This document shows, piece after piece, positions 63,564-64,000 of a stretch of 64,000 nt of DNA. The position numbers and the translations under genes are program-made. Position 1 is the first letter of the stretch, and each line of letters opens with the position of its first letter. This DNA is from Bradyrhizobium iriomotense (GTDB taxonomy: Bacteria; Pseudomonadota; Alphaproteobacteria; Rhizobiales; Xanthobacteraceae), in assembly GCF_018129405.1 (NCBI RefSeq), contig NZ_JAFCLP010000025.1, forward strand, positions 1 through 64,000, read 5' to 3'. The notes under the pieces are model-generated. The model was not told where the DNA came from and did not search any database. It saw nothing but the letters and a program-made list of their open reading frames with translations.

Positions 63564-63631
63564 TCCCCGATCTTGAGGAAGATGGATTCGATCCATCTGT
63601 TTCGCAGGGACGTCGAGGAGACCCCTATCCT

Positions 63632-63683
63632 CGTTAACTTAATTGTGCACATTTAATGCACAGTTACTCCGGTCTGATATTAT
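63632..63683 (+). promoter_or_regulatory. Conserved palindromic operator, site 2, with -10 box
   Basis: CGTTAAC (63632-63638), TGTGC (63644-63648), TTAATGCA (63653-63660) and AGTT (63662-63665) repeat site 1. TATTAT at 63678-63683 is a good -10 box only seven bases before the next ATG, which suggests a leaderless transcript controlled by the site. Confidence 0.6.
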
Positions 63684-63689
63684 GGGACC

Positions 63690-64000
63690 ATGGTGCAGCA
63701 GTCCCAAACGAAAGACGATGATCGCGGCGGACACGCCCCGCATTCGTCCGACCGGCATCCGTCGCTCGCGCGGGAGGGCATCCCCGCACGGGCGGCGGAT
63801 GGCGCCGCGCGCGCGTTGCCGCCGCGGGTCGCGGAAAGACAGGATCCGGCCCTATGGAGCCCGGATGAAGTCCTGACCCTGGGCGAGGCGGCGGCGCTGT
63901 TCTGGCCTCGCGGGCCGATCCGAGAAGCCTCACTCAGGACGGCGCGGCGCGACGGACAACTTGCAGTTGCGCGCATCGCGGGTAAGCTTCTGACCACCCG
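63690..64000 (+). CDS. Excisionase/MerR-like DNA-binding protein (runs off the window)
   Basis: From the ATG at 63690 the frame stays open to the end of the window. After a charged, disordered N-terminus, 'LTLGEAAALFWPRGPIREAS' and 'LRTARRDGQLAVARIAGKLL' form the winged-helix 'TxxEAAxxx...LRTARRxGxLxxxRIxGK' pattern of excisionase-type and MerR-like small DNA binders. An integrase gene is expected beyond the window. The annotation is partial. Confidence 0.7.
   Translation, partial: MVQQSQTKDDDRGGHAPHSSDRHPSLAREGIPARAADGAARALPPRVAERQDPALWSPDEVLTLGEAAALFWPRGPIREASLRTARRDGQLAVARIAGKLLTT

Noticed and set aside
1-64000. CRISPR array or cas genes
   Set aside because: No regularly spaced direct repeats with unique spacers and no Cas motifs were seen on either strand.
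26816-64000. Rho-independent terminators after the main operons
   Set aside because: I looked for G+C hairpins followed by T runs behind the major genes and found none convincing enough to report.

Overview
The window reads as accessory DNA from an alphaproteobacterium of the Bradyrhizobium/Nitrobacteraceae type. The reasons are high G+C with strong G/C third positions, a DUF1127 gene, TolB-like/TPR regulators, a bifunctional CysNC, a rhizobial-type lptB copy, and many IS remnants of families common in rhizobia (IS21, IS66, IS630, IS1182, IS256, IS5). The genus is an inference from gene content. There are no rRNA genes and no CRISPR array, and the only tRNA sequence is a 3' fragment.

Layout. 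(1) 1-9.97 kb: two related TolB-like/TPR regulators around a DUF1127 gene, an exported phytochelatin synthase, a complete IS21-type element inserted at an IS1182 fragment, a DUF4236 protein and a small secreted protein. (2) 10-18.5 kb: a recombination zone with a tyrosine recombinase, an IS66 chimera, two long paralogous serine recombinases in opposite orientation, IS630 and IS256 remnants, and a tight trio of serine recombinase plus two different ParB/RepB-like proteins. (3) 18.5-46.1 kb: a surface-polysaccharide locus with an SDR, an O-antigen ligase/polymerase, gmd-fcl and a dead manC, an ABC exporter (Wzm/Wzt type), a sulfotransferase/coiled-coil/glycosyltransferase fusion, a perosamine-synthase-like aminotransferase, four GT2 enzymes, an acetyltransferase, cysD-cysNC for PAPS, a GT4 enzyme, a decayed lptB and a GT-C-like membrane protein. 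(4) 46.1-54.3 kb: a frameshifted PhoD/RTX gene, phage-like scraps, an intact MBOAT/SGNH acylation pair, a beta-helix fragment with an (AG)9 tract, a group II intron fragment, and a broken tyrosine integrase lying beside the 3' end of an Arg-type tRNA, which is probably an island boundary. (5) 54.3-57.4 kb: decayed fragments, including a remnant rhodoquinone/fumarate-reductase operon (frdB'-frdC-frdD-rquA). (6) 57.4-64 kb: a very G+C-rich, compact, translationally coupled operon (TM-HNH protein, phage-like protein, small ORFs, metallophosphoesterase, DUF6634-like protein, soluble AAA+/M41 protease) read away from an XRE regulator and an excisionase-like gene. Two near-identical palindromic sites sit at its two promoters.

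How the genes may work together. The gmd, fcl and aminotransferase genes should make GDP-4-keto-6-deoxymannose, GDP-fucose and GDP-perosamine. The glycosyltransferases would assemble a chain exported by Wzm/Wzt. CysD/CysNC can supply PAPS to the sulfotransferase fusion, implying a sulfated glycan. The most novel-looking systems are the recombinase-ParB-ParB trio (15.1-18.5 kb), the sulfotransferase/49-residue-repeat/GT4 fusion, and the AAA+/M41 operon with its paired operators. Many pseudogenes (nudix, manC, lptB, phoD, rquA, frdB, frdD, integrase, IS630) show a region under heavy turnover.
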